From Prorocentrum cordatum (lineage: Eukaryota; Sar; Dinophyceae; Prorocentrales; Prorocentraceae): 64,000 bases of DNA. Made by a program: the position numbers and the translations under genes. The notes beneath the pieces are model-generated. The model did no database searches. It worked only from the letters and a program-made list of their open reading frames with translations, and was not told the origin of the DNA. The stretch lies in NCBI GenBank assembly GCA_963575745.1, contig CAUYUJ010019337.1, forward strand, positions 336,794 through 400,793, read 5' to 3'. This document shows, piece by piece, positions 8,751 to 19,655 of the stretch (position 1 is its first letter; each line of letters opens with the position of its first letter).

Positions 8751-9050
8751 CGCCTCATCACCCCTCCCCCTCCTCCTCTTCCTCCTCCTCCTCCTCTTCC
8801 TCCTCCTCCTCCTCCTCCTCCTCTTTCCTCTTTCTCCTCTTCCTCCTCCTCCTCATCCTCCTTCTGCTTCCTCATCGTTCCTCCTTCCTTCTTCCTCCTT
8901 TCTCCTTCCTTCCTTCCTTCCTTCCTTCCTTCCTTCCCTCCCTCCTCCTCCTCTCTCCTCTATCATCTCTCCTCGTCGTCGTCCTCGTCGTCGTCCTTCT
9001 CCCCTCCTCCTCCTCCTCCTCCTGCTCCTGCTCCTCCTCCTGCCCCCGGG
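8751..9050. repeat. (TCC)n with embedded (TTCC)n
   Basis: TCC repeats with a perfect CCTT tetranucleotide run at about 8,905-8,938, a TCG run near 8,970-8,995, and TCC/CTG at 9,003-9,040. Confidence 0.95.
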
Positions 9051-9202
9051 CGAGGAAGAACGGCCTTCTGCGGCCGCCCGCGACTCTCCGGGGCGCTTTT
9101 GCTGAGATTCCGAGGCGGACCTGGCGCTTTGGCGACGAGAAGCCTCCCAGAGGCCCACAGAAAGCGAAAAGCGTTCTCGAACTTCGACCCTCTCGAATCC
9201 TG

Positions 9203-9246
9203 GTCCTCCTCCTCCTCCTCCTCCTCCTCCTCCTGCTCCTCCTCCG
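9203..9246. repeat. (TCC)n tract
   Basis: Nearly perfect TCC repeat with one CTG interruption. Confidence 0.9.
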
Positions 9247-9299
9247 CGAACTCTCAAGCCCTAGATCCTCTTCCTAGGGGGGGACGCAAATATGGGGTA

Positions 9300-9980
9300 A
9301 GGGCCGAGGTGGAGTTACAAGAAAACCGCTCTAAACGGCTCCCGGCATACGAGAATCTGAGCTTCGAGCGGGTCTCGTTGCCTAACCCCATCTTGGGATA
9401 ACCCCCCTCTAAAACCTCCGACTTTCCGAACTTCGAAGACCTCCCAGGGCTCGGTCTTCGAGCCTCGGTTCCTCTCTGAGGGGGAACGTTAGGGTGTGAC
9501 TGGCTCAAGGGGGGGGAACCATCGACCTGGAATCGGCGATACATCGTCGACAGATCGGCGATGGCGAACCCGCATGGTCCTGGGCCGGGTGGGCTATGGG
9601 GCCCCTACCGGCGATGCGTGGGCGATTGGGGGTCGATGCGTCCCCCACTGAGCCCATGCCCTACTCACCTCGCCATCGCTCGGCCGTCCATGCCCCGTGC
9701 CTCTGACGACTTCGCGCGTGTATTTCCCGTGTGAGGATCCAATCTGCTCCTCGCTGGCCCTCGCCGAGAAAAGGTGCGCACGTCCGACCGATGCCAAGTT
9801 GCGCTGTCCCGGGCCCTTCCTCCTCTCGCGGGCGCGGGGGGCCGAAGGGCTCCACCCCCCGAGCGCCTGGTGGACCACGATCCACGGGCGGATCACCTGG
9901 CGCACGGGGAAGGAGTGCCCCCCCCCCCCCAAACGGGGGACAGAAGCAGAGGGTGGGAAGGGGAAGCCGTGCCGCGTAGG
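9300..9980. other. Anonymous region; coding-like island at 9,675-9,925, strand uncertain
   Basis: 9,300-9,660 shows nothing recognisable; a weak ATCGGCGATACATCGTCGAC patch at 9,531 resembles family F1. In 9,675-9,925 a minus frame (VRQVIRPWIVVHQALGGWSP) is followed by GAG|GTGAGT, a good donor-like site, and has mostly G/C-ending codons, but a plus frame (VYFPCEDPICSSLALAEKRC) scores similarly by eye. Confidence 0.2.
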
Positions 9981-10190
9981 CCTGGCACGGATAATGAGAA
10001 GGAGGGGGAGGAGGGGGAAGTGGAGGAGGAGGAGGAGGGGGAGGAGGAAGCAGGAAGCAGGAACCAGGAATGATGATGCTGCTGATGATGATGAGGAGGA
10101 AGATGAGGAGGGGGAGGAGGAGGGAGGAGGAGGAGGATGAGGAGGAAGGATTCAGACGAGGAGGAGGAGGAGGAAAGAGGAAGATGGATG
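9980..10190. repeat. (GGA)n/(GATGAT) tract
   Basis: GGA/GAGGAA repeats with a short GATGATGAT patch at 10,070-10,095. This is the first purine-on-plus tract; tracts before it are pyrimidine-on-plus. Confidence 0.9.
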
Positions 10191-10199
10191 AGGAGAGGC

Positions 10200-11515
10200 C
10201 TCGAGACAAAGAGCCCCGGATGGGTTGTCCCGGAAGAATCCGTGGAGCCCCCTGGGGCTATCTTGGCTTGAGGTTCGGAGCCTCTTGGACCGTCTTGACC
10301 GAATCGGCGAGGATGCCAAGAACATTCGAAAACCAGCGGGCAATCTATGTCTTGTACTTCTCGCGGCCCTCTGGGAGAGCCGCGAGGCGTCGTGGCGGCC
10401 CCTGAGACTGTCGGTCATGCAAGAACTTCAGGAGCATCGGTGGTCTGTGCCTCTCGGGTAGCGCATCGAGGCGTCTTGGAGGCCCCTGCTATGGTCTTGA
10501 AGCCACTGATGGCCCGCCCACTGCGGCGGACACCAGTGGACAAACGTATCAGAAGAATATGTGTATTTCTATTTCCAGCTTTCGACGAACGTGGCCCCGA
10601 ACATCGAACTTAGAGAATCTATTTTCCTGCGATCTTCCCTGGTTATGGATGCGGCGCGGCAGTCAACCGTCGGGCCACGGGCATTGACCCCTGCGGAAAA
10701 GGCGACTGCAAATGGTGCCTATACAAAGAACACCACTCTATGATGGATCACACCTCTCCCAATCAGAAGCCCAGATATTGTCAGGAAGCGCGCGCGCGCC
10801 CTGTGATCGCGCACACACCCAGCGGCCTCAGAAGACAGCCACCAAGCACACAAAACAATATCTGACCCCCCCGTCGAACGGTCACGTGGCGATCGAAGTC
10901 GGCGGACAGATGGCGACTGCCCTTTGGCCATGAGAGAGTATCGGACTTCCCGTAGAAAGGGTCTTTGTCTTGGGCATGCGCCAGGCGCAACAGCTTGCGC
11001 CGCGCTGGTCATGACACAATGGTTTGCACGGCGTCGTTGTGCACGTGATCGGTCACGCAATTTTCTGACTGTCTGCTTGGCCGCCGGGGGAAACGGGAGA
11101 AGCAGGGAGGATTGGACTTCGCGCTTCCCAAGCGCAAGTAAGGCGTATGGCAAGTACGCAGCACGCAGCGAGACGCAACGAACATGTCACGAACGTCGGT
11201 CTGCAAGGCCATGCCTGTAGCAAGTGCACGACAGGCTGTAACGTGCAGCAACATCTTGACGACATTCAATGTGATCTTGGGGTTGGCCTTGCAAAACGTC
11301 TTTTGCCGCCTTTTCTTCGGGGCAACCTTCCCGCCCGCGGCTATTTTCGTACCCCTGTCAACTTCCGGAAACATCCGATCACTGGGCGGGCGAGCGACCC
11401 GCGAGTCGCAGAAGATGGCAACAACGCTCGAGGGGGTAACAGCTATGGAGGAGCACGTGGGCGCCCGCAGCCTTGCAACCCAAGGCGGGTCAAGCAATGC
11501 TTCACGCCCGCCGAA
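10200..11515. other. Anonymous non-repetitive DNA
   Basis: About 1.3 kb of ordinary-complexity sequence. A minus frame over 11,009-11,497 is basic in its middle (GGKVAPKKRRQKTFCKANPK) and a plus frame over 11,184-11,954 has a hydrophobic stretch, but neither shows a known domain or consistent codon bias. I see no gene that can be supported. Confidence 0.4.
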
Positions 11516-11519
11516 TTCT

Positions 11520-11700
11520 GATTACAATGGTTTACTTCCTTCGCCTGTGGTTCGAATGGTAGACTTCCGCCTTGTATTGATTCCAATGGTTTACTTGCTA
11601 GTCTGTTTGCCGCTTTGGCTCCAATACTTGACTTCCGCGGCATGCTGTTTTCAACGGTTTCCTTGTTCCGTATTTTGGCGCCAATGGCTTCTGCCAGGCT
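11520..11700. repeat. Degenerate CCAATGGTTTACTTSC repeat
   Basis: The word recurs in altered form at about 11,526, 11,585, 11,621 and 11,682 with spacing of 38-60 bases. Confidence 0.5.
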
Positions 11701-12340
11701 GGGGCCTCATGCCCGACTGGGGCTGGACCAAGACGAGAAGGCACCCAGATGGTCCAGGTTGGTTTCGAGGGGGCTTCCGACGGCGTCAGACGGGCCAGGA
11801 ACGCCCGAAGACTGCCAAAGAGGCCTCCAAGAGGGCCCTAAAGAGGCCACGGTGTGGGGACACACATAATCTGACAGCTTGTCGAAGCTTTGGCCACAAC
11901 GTTCGGCCACATCGGCGCTGGCAAAAGGCAGGGGGCCGCAGTGATCCGCCGTAGGCGTCTTCGACCAGACCCCCCCCTCTGTCTATCACAAGGGCGCACG
12001 GCGTGCTGATTTGTTTTGCTGTTTTAAATCCGTCAGCCCCCTTGTGGGGCCACCATGCTCCGAGGGTTAGGCTTGCTGCTCCCTGCGCCAGCTCCAGTTT
12101 CCAATCTCCAATGTTATAGTCCTGCTTTCTGCTTCCTACTGTGAATTGTTGACGTCCGCGCCAGCGGGGGGAGCAGAAAATGGCCCTGGTTATCACCACG
12201 TGGGGAGCTTCTCAGAATTTCTGGGGGGTCCTGGGACAAGCACAAATCCGCCGACCTTGTCGGCGTGTGTGGGGTGTCTGTGCGGTCCCGTCGACGGGGA
12301 GCCTTCTTTCGCCCCCTCCTGCCCATCCTCGTGTCTTGTC
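11701..12340. other. Anonymous DNA
   Basis: Includes CCAAAGAGGCCTCCAAGAGG-type slippage at 11,805-11,845. No gene, RNA or repeat family recognised. Confidence 0.4.
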
Positions 12341-12342
12341 GG

Positions 12343-12345
<3 letters not shown>

Positions 12346-12375
<30 letters not shown>
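12346..12375. repeat. (GA)n microsatellite
   Basis: About 14 perfect GA units. Confidence 0.95.
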
Positions 12376-12376
<1 letters not shown>

Positions 12377-12469
12377 ACCCTTCCTCGTTCGGGGAACGGG
12401 TTCGCAGCTTGAGGGAATTCCATCCACGTCCTCATACGTCACAGGGAAGCCCCTTCCCTTTGTCCCTTC

Positions 12470-12835
12470 CCCAGCGGGGGGGTGTTCTGGGGGGGGTCAG
12501 ATTCGCATCGCCTCTGGGGGTCCTCCTCTCAAACGCCAGTCCTTCTCCGGCGCGCCGGTCCTCCTCGGGTCCTCCTCCCCAGGTGAGGAGGAGTCCCACG
12601 GGGGTGTGTGGAGTCAGATAGGCATCCGTCCCTGGGGGTCCTCCTCCTCCTCCTCCCCTTCCCTCTCCCATGCCGGTCCTCCTCCGGTTCTACTTCCCAA
12701 GGGGGGGCCCAGGGGGGAGTCCATTTCCTCCTCCTTCTCCTCCTCCTCCCCCTCCTCCTCCTTATCTCCTCCTCCTCCTCCTCCTCCTCCTCCTCCTCCT
12801 CCTCCTCCTCCTCCTTCTCCTCCTCCTCCCCCTTC
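12470..12835. repeat. (TCC)n tract with CCGGTCCTCCTCSGGTCCT-type units
   Basis: 12,520-12,715 repeats larger units ending GGTCCTCCTC; 12,728-12,833 is nearly pure TCC. Confidence 0.9.
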
Positions 12836-12899
12836 TGGTCGTCACCGATGTCTTTCAGGGTCAGCGGCACTAGCCGTCAGGCCTTCACAATATATTTGC

Positions 12900-13175
12900 G
12901 ATTCGGGGCCCTGAGGCCATAATCCCGCGTCAATTGCACAATATTCGCGTCCCCGAAATCACAATCGCTCGCAATATACGCTGTTCACGCGCTCCCGAGA
13001 CCATAGTTCTTGCAAGTGATGCAATCGTCGAATCTCCGAGGCAATACTTTTTCGTAAGTTACACAATAGTTTCGTCCCCGAAGCCACGATCACTCGAAAA
13101 TTACATGTACTTTGCGTCCTCGAATTCATAAATCCAGGTAAAATATACAATATTAGCGCTTTCGATGCCAGAATT
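12900..13175. repeat. ~42-bp minisatellite, about 7 degenerate units
   Basis: GCGTCCCCGAAATCACAATC-like cores occur near 12,904, 12,947, 12,989, 13,030, 13,071, 13,112 and 13,156, spaced 41-46 bases. Each is followed by AT-rich ACAATATT-like sequence. Units differ at many positions. Confidence 0.75.
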
Positions 13176-13184
13176 CTTCAAAAT

Positions 13185-14290
13185 AAGGTCCCCAGAGGCC
13201 CCCAAGACGAAGATGGTTCCAAGACTGCCCAAGAGGCTCCCAGGAGGCTCCCAAAAGGCCCCCAAGAGGGCTCCAAGAGCACCTTCAAGAGGGGTCCAAG
13301 ACGCCAACATCTGCGATTTGCTTGCGTTTTTGATGGATTTTGGCACGCTCGCCTTTTTGGGATTCCGACGCTCCAAGACGGCCCAAGAAGCCCTCCAAGA
13401 GCGCCCCAAGACGGTCCACGAGGCTCTCAAGAGCCCTTTAAGACAGTTCAAGAGGACCCCAAGACGGCTCAAGATACCTAAGACGGCTCAAGACGGCCCC
13501 AAGAATGACCCGAGACGGGGGACCCGAACCCAAGTGGCCCCCGTTCGGAGTTCCGATGCTGCTTCACGACGGCGCCCAGGCCTCACAGCGTAGCTCTTGC
13601 ATATCCCATTATCCGAGAGAGGGGGTCGGCGACAGGGGGCGAAACCCTGACGGATATCTTCTTCAAACATTCGCAACGACCGTCGTTTTGACCCGCCAGG
13701 CACACTGAAAGACCCCGGCGACCCCCATCCCTTCGGGCCCTAAACAACCATTTCGCCAGAAACGTCCTCACACAATGAAGACGATGGCCTCCAAAACGGT
13801 CAATATGGTATTCAAGACGGCATTAAGACGCCTCCAAAGCGGCCGAGATTTCCCCAAGACGGCCCCAAAAGCCCTGCAGACGGTTCTAGAAGCAGCCCAA
13901 GACAGACGCCCCCAAAGTGCTCAAAGAGGACCTCCAGGAGGCCAAAATCATTGATTTCCAAATGGTTCTGCATTGATTTTAGCGTTCTCGCTTCTTAGGG
14001 CTTCTTACGATTCAAGACGGCTCCATGTGCCCCCCAAATCGCCCCAAGATGGCCCAAGAGGCCCCCAAGAAGCCCGCATGACTGTCCAAGGGGGCACCAT
14101 TACAGCCCACGAAGCCCCCAAGACGGTCCCACAGACCTGCAAGACGAGTGACCCACGACTGCCCGGAGACCCCAGACGGCCTCCAAAGGCCAAGAGGTCC
14201 CTTAGATTCCCTTAGAGGCCCCCAAGAAGCCCCTTAGAGGCAAGAAGCTCTCAGGAAGCCCTCAGAAGCTCCAAGACGGCCTCAACAAGT
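13185..14290. repeat. CCCAAGACGGCYCCAAGAGG slippage DNA
   Basis: Three blocks (13,185-13,510, 13,780-13,930 and 14,030-14,290) are made of CCAAGACGGC / CCAAGAGGC words at irregular 10-30 base spacing. The 270 bases between the first two blocks are anonymous. Similar DNA occurs at 30,490-30,720. No coding content. Confidence 0.7.
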
Positions 14291-14518
14291 TTCCTGTTTC
14301 TTTTCCTCTCCTCTTCCTCTCATTCTCTTCCGATTGTTCACCCAAACGGGTTCCACAACGGCTGGGGTGAGCACATCGTCCAAAAGCTTGGCCAGACTGT
14401 GGTCCAATGTATGGCTGCATGGGCGCTTCCAAAACTCGGGGGGGGATGGGGCGGCGGTTCGCCGTAGGTGTCTTCGATAATCGTGAGATAACGATGGCGA
14501 GCCCGTCGGGACAGTGGA

Positions 14519-14743
14519 GGCCTCCCAGATGGGGTCGGAATAGATGGGGTCGGAGGATCGCGCCGCATCGCCGATATATCGGCGATGTATCGGCGATGCA
14601 CCGGCGACGCAACGTCGACATCGGCGGTGCATCGGCGACGTCGACGTGGAGCAAGTCGGGTTCCACGTCGAGCCGCATCGCGGATGCATCGGCGATACGG
14701 CGCGATCCTCTGACCCCATCTACTCCGACCCATCTAGGAGGCC
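14519..14743. mobile_element. Foldback family F1, copy 2
   Basis: Best preserved inverted ends: left CCCAGATGGGGTCGGAATAG, right end read inward CTAGATGGGTCGGAGTAG, each followed by ATGGGGTCRGAGGATCGCGC. GGAGGCCT stands at both outer edges, either the outermost part of the inverted ends or an 8-bp target duplication. The core alternates CATCGCCGAT and ATCGGCGATG and has GTTCCACGTCGAGCC. Confidence 0.85.
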
Positions 14744-14778
14744 TAGAAGCAAAAGGCATGCTAGGGGCTTCCGGGACC

Positions 14779-15015
14779 GGCCGGCCCGCGCGCGTCAACC
14801 CAAATTGACGCGGCGCGCCTTCGCTTCGCTGTCCTCGCTGTCCTCCCCTCAAGGTGGAGACGGTCAACAAGAGGACGAGTAGGAGCCTGAGCCCGTTGGA
14901 GCAAAAAGGCCCCTGAGGAGCTGGCGGGGCCAGGTGGCCCGCGCACGTCAATCCGAACTGACGCGTCGCGCCTTGCGTTGCTTGCCATCCTCACTGTCGC
15001 GCACGCCTGCCCCTA
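14779..15015. repeat. Direct repeat pair, ~75 bp, 154 bp apart
   Basis: CCCGCGCGCGTCAACCCAAA, TTGACGCGGCGCGCCTTCG and a CTGTCCTC tail (14,784-14,855) recur in diverged form at 14,938-15,010. Confidence 0.75.
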
Positions 15016-15200
15016 GTCGCAAACTGAAGGGGGGAACCTGCGAAGTCTGGGCCGCGATGGTAGGGCCTAAACACTGTAATCTGCGGCATCTGACCTCAAG
15101 CGACATACGGAATACAGGCGGCTCGGGGGCAGGCGCGGAGACGGCCTCGCCACCGTCCATATCGAGGAAGGAGGAAGGAAGGGAGAAAGCGGACAAAAAG
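15015..15200. other. Anonymous DNA
   Basis: No feature recognised. Confidence 0.4.
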
Positions 15201-15204
15201 GAAC

Positions 15205-15212
15205 GTTGTTGT

Positions 15213-15262
<50 letters not shown>

Positions 15263-15440
15263 GTGATGGTGATGGTGATGATGATGATGACGCTGATGGT
15301 GATGAGGATGAATATGAATCTGAGTATGATGATGCTGCTGCCGCTGATGATGATGATGCTGATGCTGATGCTGATGCTGTTGCTGATGATGCTGATGCTG
15401 ATGGTGATGATAACGGCAACGCTGATGATGAGGATGAGGC
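15205..15440. repeat. (GAT)n-type tract
   Basis: GATGAT with GGTGAT and GCTGAT interruptions. It reads as poly-Met/Asp or poly-Ile, which are artefacts. Confidence 0.95.
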
Positions 15441-15659
15441 GGGCGAAGGGCAACCGTAATCGCCCTACTCGCAACGAGGGCGCAACCAAAAGAATGCTCG
15501 AACCTCGACGCTCGACCCTCGAACCAACTCCGCTCACCACGGGCCCCCCAAACCCGTATCCACGGTTCCGTCCTGGCCCCGTTTTTTGAGCAGGCGTGCA
15601 GCCGCGACAGCGAGAGAGGTCCCCCGAGGCCGACAGGGCCTAAGACGCAACGCAGCCTC

Positions 15660-16160
15660 GCCCTCTAGCCTCGGCCCTCGGGCCTCGGTCCTCGAGCCTC
15701 GAGCCTCGAGCCTCGAGCCTCGAACCTCGGCCCTGCACCCTCGACGCCGACGACGACCAATAACACGGCTGCGGCGGCGGCGCCGCAGCTGGCGTCGGCG
15801 GCGTCCCCGTCGTCGCCGTCCGTCGGTCGTCGGTCGTCGGTCGTCGGTCGTCGGTCATCGGTCGTCGTCATCGTCGTCGTCGTCGTCGTCATCGTCGTCG
15901 TCGTCGTCGTCGGTCGCCGGCCCTCGCCGTCGCCGTCGGCGGCCGCCTCGAGACGGCCCAGCATCAGCTCCGCCTCCTCCGCGAGCCTCGCGCCCCCGGC
16001 GGCGCCGCTCGCCTCTCGCACGCACGCCTACCGGGGGAGGGGGGCGCACGCCGCTGCCGACGAGGACGACGTCGACGCCGCCGCCGACGCCTACGAAGAC
16101 GACGCCCACGCCGAGGCCGACGACGACGCCGCCGCCGACGACGCTGCCGACCTGCCGCCG
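15660..16160. repeat. CCTCGAGCCT decamers, (GTC)n and GACGCC repeats
   Basis: 15,663-15,735 repeats CCTCGAGCCT/CCTCGGCCCT; 15,820-15,920 is GTC/GGTCGTC; 16,045-16,165 is built from GACGAC and GCCGAC units. Confidence 0.9.
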
Positions 16161-16259
16161 CCGACGACGACGGCGACGACATCGGCACCGACGGCGTCGG
16201 CGGCGGCGCTGGTCCTGCCCTCGGCGGCGCTGGCGGGGAGGATGTTTTGGGGATGGAGG

Positions 16260-16890
16260 GAGGAGCAAAACGGACGAGGAAGAGGATGAGGATGATGATA
16301 AGGAGGAGGAGAAGGAGGAGGAGGAGAAGGGAGAGGAGGAGGGAGAGGAGGAGGGATGGATAGGGGCGGGATGGAGGAGGTTCGGTGGAGGGAGGGGTTA
16401 GATGATGATGCTGCTGATGATGATGATGATGCTGATGTTGTTGCTGATGATGAGGATGATGATGATGCTGATGTTGTTGCTGATGATGATGCTGATTATG
16501 GTGAGGATGATGCTGCTGCTGGTGATGGTGGTGATGATTATCATGATGACTATGATGATGATAATGATGATGATGGTGATGATGAGGAGGAGAAGGAGAA
16601 GTGATGGAGGAGGAGGAGGAGGAGGAGAAAAAGCAGAGAGAGAGAGAGACAGGAAGGAGGAAGGGGGAAGGAGGGAGAAAGGGGGAGGGAGAAATGAGAA
16701 GGAGGAGGAGGAGGAGGAGGAGGACGAAAAGGAGGAGGAGGAGGAGGAGGAGGAGGAAAGGAAGGAGGAAGAGAAGGAAGAAGAGAAGGAGGAGAGGGAT
16801 GAGGAGGAGGATGAGGAGGAGGGACGGAGGAGGAGGAGGAGAAGGCGGAGGAGGAAGAGGCGTAAGAAGAGGAGGAAGAAGATGAGAGGA
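16260..16890. repeat. (GGA)n and (GAT)n tracts
   Basis: GGA/GAGGAA at 16,275-16,385, GATGATGCTGAT at 16,400-16,595, and GGA-rich DNA to 16,890. Very long open frames here in every phase are repeat readings. Confidence 0.95.
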
Positions 16891-17054
16891 GGTCCTTCCT
16901 CCGGGCGGGTGCCCGCCGTCCTCCCGCACCGATTTCCCGGCCCCGCCCCCCCCCCCCCCTCAGGCAGAACGGCAGCGGCCCCCACCGCAACGCCGCTCTG
17001 CGGCCATGGGCACTCTGGCGCTCCTCGCCTGCCCCTGGGGAGGGGGGCTGCCAC

Positions 17055-17705
17055 GGCCCTCCTCCTCCTCGCCCTCCTCCTCCTCCTCGCCCTCCTCGTC
17101 CTCGCCCTCCTCCTCCTCCTCCTCCTCCTCGCCCTCCCCTCCTCGCCCTGCCACGGCCCTCCTCCTCCTCGCCCCCAGCGCCCCCCACGGGGCATCGGTG
17201 GGCGCCATCTGTTCGCGTGCGCCGAGGCCTGGTCGGGCTGGCGCCTGGGCCCCGGGTCCGTGCGTCTGGATGGTGGGCGTCCTTGTGGCCACGGAGAGTA
17301 TGAGGAGGAGGAGGAGGAGGAGGAGGAGGAGGAGGAGGCGGAGGAGGAGGAGGAGGAGGAGGAGGAGGAGGAGGAGGAGGATGAGGAGGAGGAGGAGGAG
17401 GGGGAGGAGGGGCAGAACTGGGGGGGAGAGGGGGAAGAACGAGCAGGCCGACGGGCACGAGGAGGGGGACGAGGAGGGAGGAGGGACGAGGAGGGAAGTG
17501 GAGGGAGGAGAGGGATGATGACGAGGGGGTCGGAGGAGGAAGGACGGTGAGGGGGAGGATGGGGAGAGAGAAACTGGATGACGATGAGGATCATGAACAT
17601 CTATATGATGAGGAAGTGAGGAAGGGGAGGGAGAGAGGGAGGAGGAGGAGGAGGAGGAGGATGAGGAAGAGGAGCAAGAAGAGGAGGAGGAGGAGGAGGA
17701 GGAGG
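17055..17705. repeat. (TCC)n then (GGA)n tracts with a non-repetitive island
   Basis: TCC/CTCG repeats (17,058-17,175) switch to GGA repeats (17,300-17,410, 17,460-17,530 and 17,638-17,705). The non-repetitive island 17,175-17,295 reads GIGGRHLFACAEAWSGWRLG in plus; it could be an exon but no family is recognised. Confidence 0.85.
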
Positions 17706-17899
17706 AACAAGATGATCCGCTCGCCTCCCTCCCGTTATGGAGGCTGTCAGACTGCTAGAGTCAGGTTTCATCATCTCAGAAGCCTAGTGTTCATCAGTGT
17801 GATGCTGCAGTTCGCAACGTTGAAATTCCCTTGGGAGCTCAACAATTTGGCAATCGAGATCTTCGAGTCTCCACTTCTCGAAGCACAGCCTGATCGGTT

Positions 17900-18450
17900 C
17901 TCACGAGCCGGTATTTCAGATCCTAAGAAAACGCGCGAGATTCCACTCGTTCCGAAACCGATCGTTCCGCCATGACCCATGCCAGCCAGAGATCGTGCAG
18001 CAACCACCTCGAGAAACACGGGGCCCAGTGGGCCTTGTCACGCCAATCTCGCGCCACTCCACTTCACTCTGTGATATGACTTGGGTCCGCTTGGTACCAA
18101 CATCTGCCAGTGAAGCCACATTCCATTCACCCTGCACGCACCTCTTACTCTTATCCTAGGTCTCGGCGTAGAACATATCCCGTCCTCCACAATCAAGTCA
18201 ACGACGCCCCACATCGTAGCGCCAACACTCACACGCCATATCATCACTCTCGGCCGCAGCCTCTGCCACACCTGGATGCGGAGTCACGGCATGGACATCC
18301 CGATTCCATGAGAACGCATGGAAGCTGGCAATGCAGAGTGACCAACAGCAGGAAAGTGATGACTCCCCTGAAACGCCTGCTGGCGTGGCTTCTTGTGCGG
18401 ACACTCCCTGTACGCTATTCCGCGGCGCGCCACACCACCGCCTGCCCAAG
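17900..18450 (-). pseudogene. Possible decayed Copia RNase H C-terminus
   Basis: On minus, the segment WNVASLADVGTK (about 18,128-18,090) followed by basic residues resembles the NVADLGTK motif near the end of Copia-type RNase H. Upstream minus sequence in other frames (HAVTPHPGVAEAAAES, about 18,300-18,250) sits where a LSSGEAE-type motif would be expected. Frames are broken and no DNA-level copy was found in the window, so this is a weak family resemblance only. Confidence 0.3.
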
Positions 18451-18955
18451 GACCTACAACGCTCTGCAACGAATCAACACCACGTGGGTCGCAATCACGA
18501 CTGCCGACATCCTCTCGATTTTCCTGTGCCCATCCGGATGTCGATGCCTTCGACCAGCTGGCCGAGTCCAGGGCGGAAAACACGAACAATTGAGATGTCG
18601 GGATGCATCCATGTCTGCTCATGCGCGGCAGAAGCGGCAACCAACCTGCAGCCCGCGCGGAGCTGCGCCCGCAGGTACGGTGAGGGCATTGGATCAGGAA
18701 CCATTGGATCAAGAATCCAGGGTCTGGAAACTGGTGGAACTCCACTCGTGTATCGGCCATGGAAATCACCGCCGCCCTCATCTGATAAGGAATGGTCTTG
18801 GGTCTGAAGGCTGCTGGGCACATTCCTTAACGAACGCCCCCACCGTAATCGATGCGGGAGAGGGCCGCTATGCAACCGCCGATGGGGCCCGAGGGGAGGG
18901 AGGTAAGCCAAGAGGGGGGTGCGCACGCGCCGTCCAATCCTCAACTTGACAAGGG
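18450..18955. other. Anonymous DNA
   Basis: Open frames on both strands (for example plus 18,110-18,949) show no domain and no codon bias. Nothing supportable. Confidence 0.4.
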
Positions 18956-19082
18956 CCAGGAGGAGGAGGAGGAGGAGGAGGAAGAATCGGAGGAGGACAA
19001 GGGGGGAGGATGACGATGAGGAGGACGACGATGACGATGACGATGACGATGAGGATGATGATGAGGACGATGATGAGGAGGG
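18956..19082. repeat. (GGA)n and (GAC/GAT) tract
   Basis: GGA repeats pass into GACGATGAC units; the tract abuts composite repeat copy 2 on its module A side. Confidence 0.95.
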
Positions 19083-19655
19083 GGACCAATGTAAACCCAA
19101 GACGTGTCAACCAATATATCCTTCCTCCAAATTCCCACTTCATGCTTTTTTATAAGAAATGCCCCGTTGGAAAGCAACCGTGTGAGAATCCCCAGTCGTG
19201 CCGAAACTCAGTTCCTGAGACTTAAACGCCGCGAATCAACGTGAATGTTGCGTCCTAACTGTCCTAAGTCGTGCCAGAACACCATTACTGGGACTTGAAC
19301 ACCGCGAATCAACGTGACTGTTGCGTCCCGACCACTCTAAATCGCGACAGGACACCATTACTGGTTATTGAAAATGTTGCAAACTTTTGAAAAGAATAAC
19401 GCGGCGCAAATGCGAGAGCCACATTTTGAAAACGGGCCGCCCTCCATGGTTGACGATTTCGCATTTTTCTAAGACGAGCGTGAGCGGCACGAATGAGAGA
19501 GCCACATTTTCAGAACCACCCGCCCTCCATCTTTGAAGCTGTTTCAATTTTCAAGCCTTCAAATCGTACGTAAGTGGTGAGGAAGTCGCAAGCGAAACGC
19601 CAAGCCCGCCCTGCCGACGCGTCTGGGGGCGCGACAGGGAGCAGCTACTTAGGAG
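19083..19655 (+). mobile_element. Composite dispersed repeat, copy 2 (plus orientation)
   Basis: Module A starts at GGACCAATGTAAACCCAAGA (19,082); module B has about 2.5 units of ~73 bases with GCGAATCAACGTGA (19,235 and 19,310); module C has only two ~83-base units (GAGCCACATTTT at 19,416 and 19,499); module D has GTGAGGAAGTCGCAAGCGAA and GCGCGACAGGGAGC (19,577-19,645). A GGA tract follows at once. Same module order as the copies at 1,876 and 53,018, with fewer module C units. Confidence 0.8.

Noticed and set aside
9496-9508. TGGCTCAAG at 9,499 and TTGGCTCAA on minus near 60,150 as leader remnants
   Set aside because: Nine-base matches only; the second lies inside a predicted intron.
10200-11515. 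Plus frame at 11,184-11,954 and minus frame at 11,009-11,497 as overlapping genes
   Set aside because: No motif, no codon bias and no splice structure; the hydrophobic part of the plus frame comes from the CCAATGGTTTACTT repeat.
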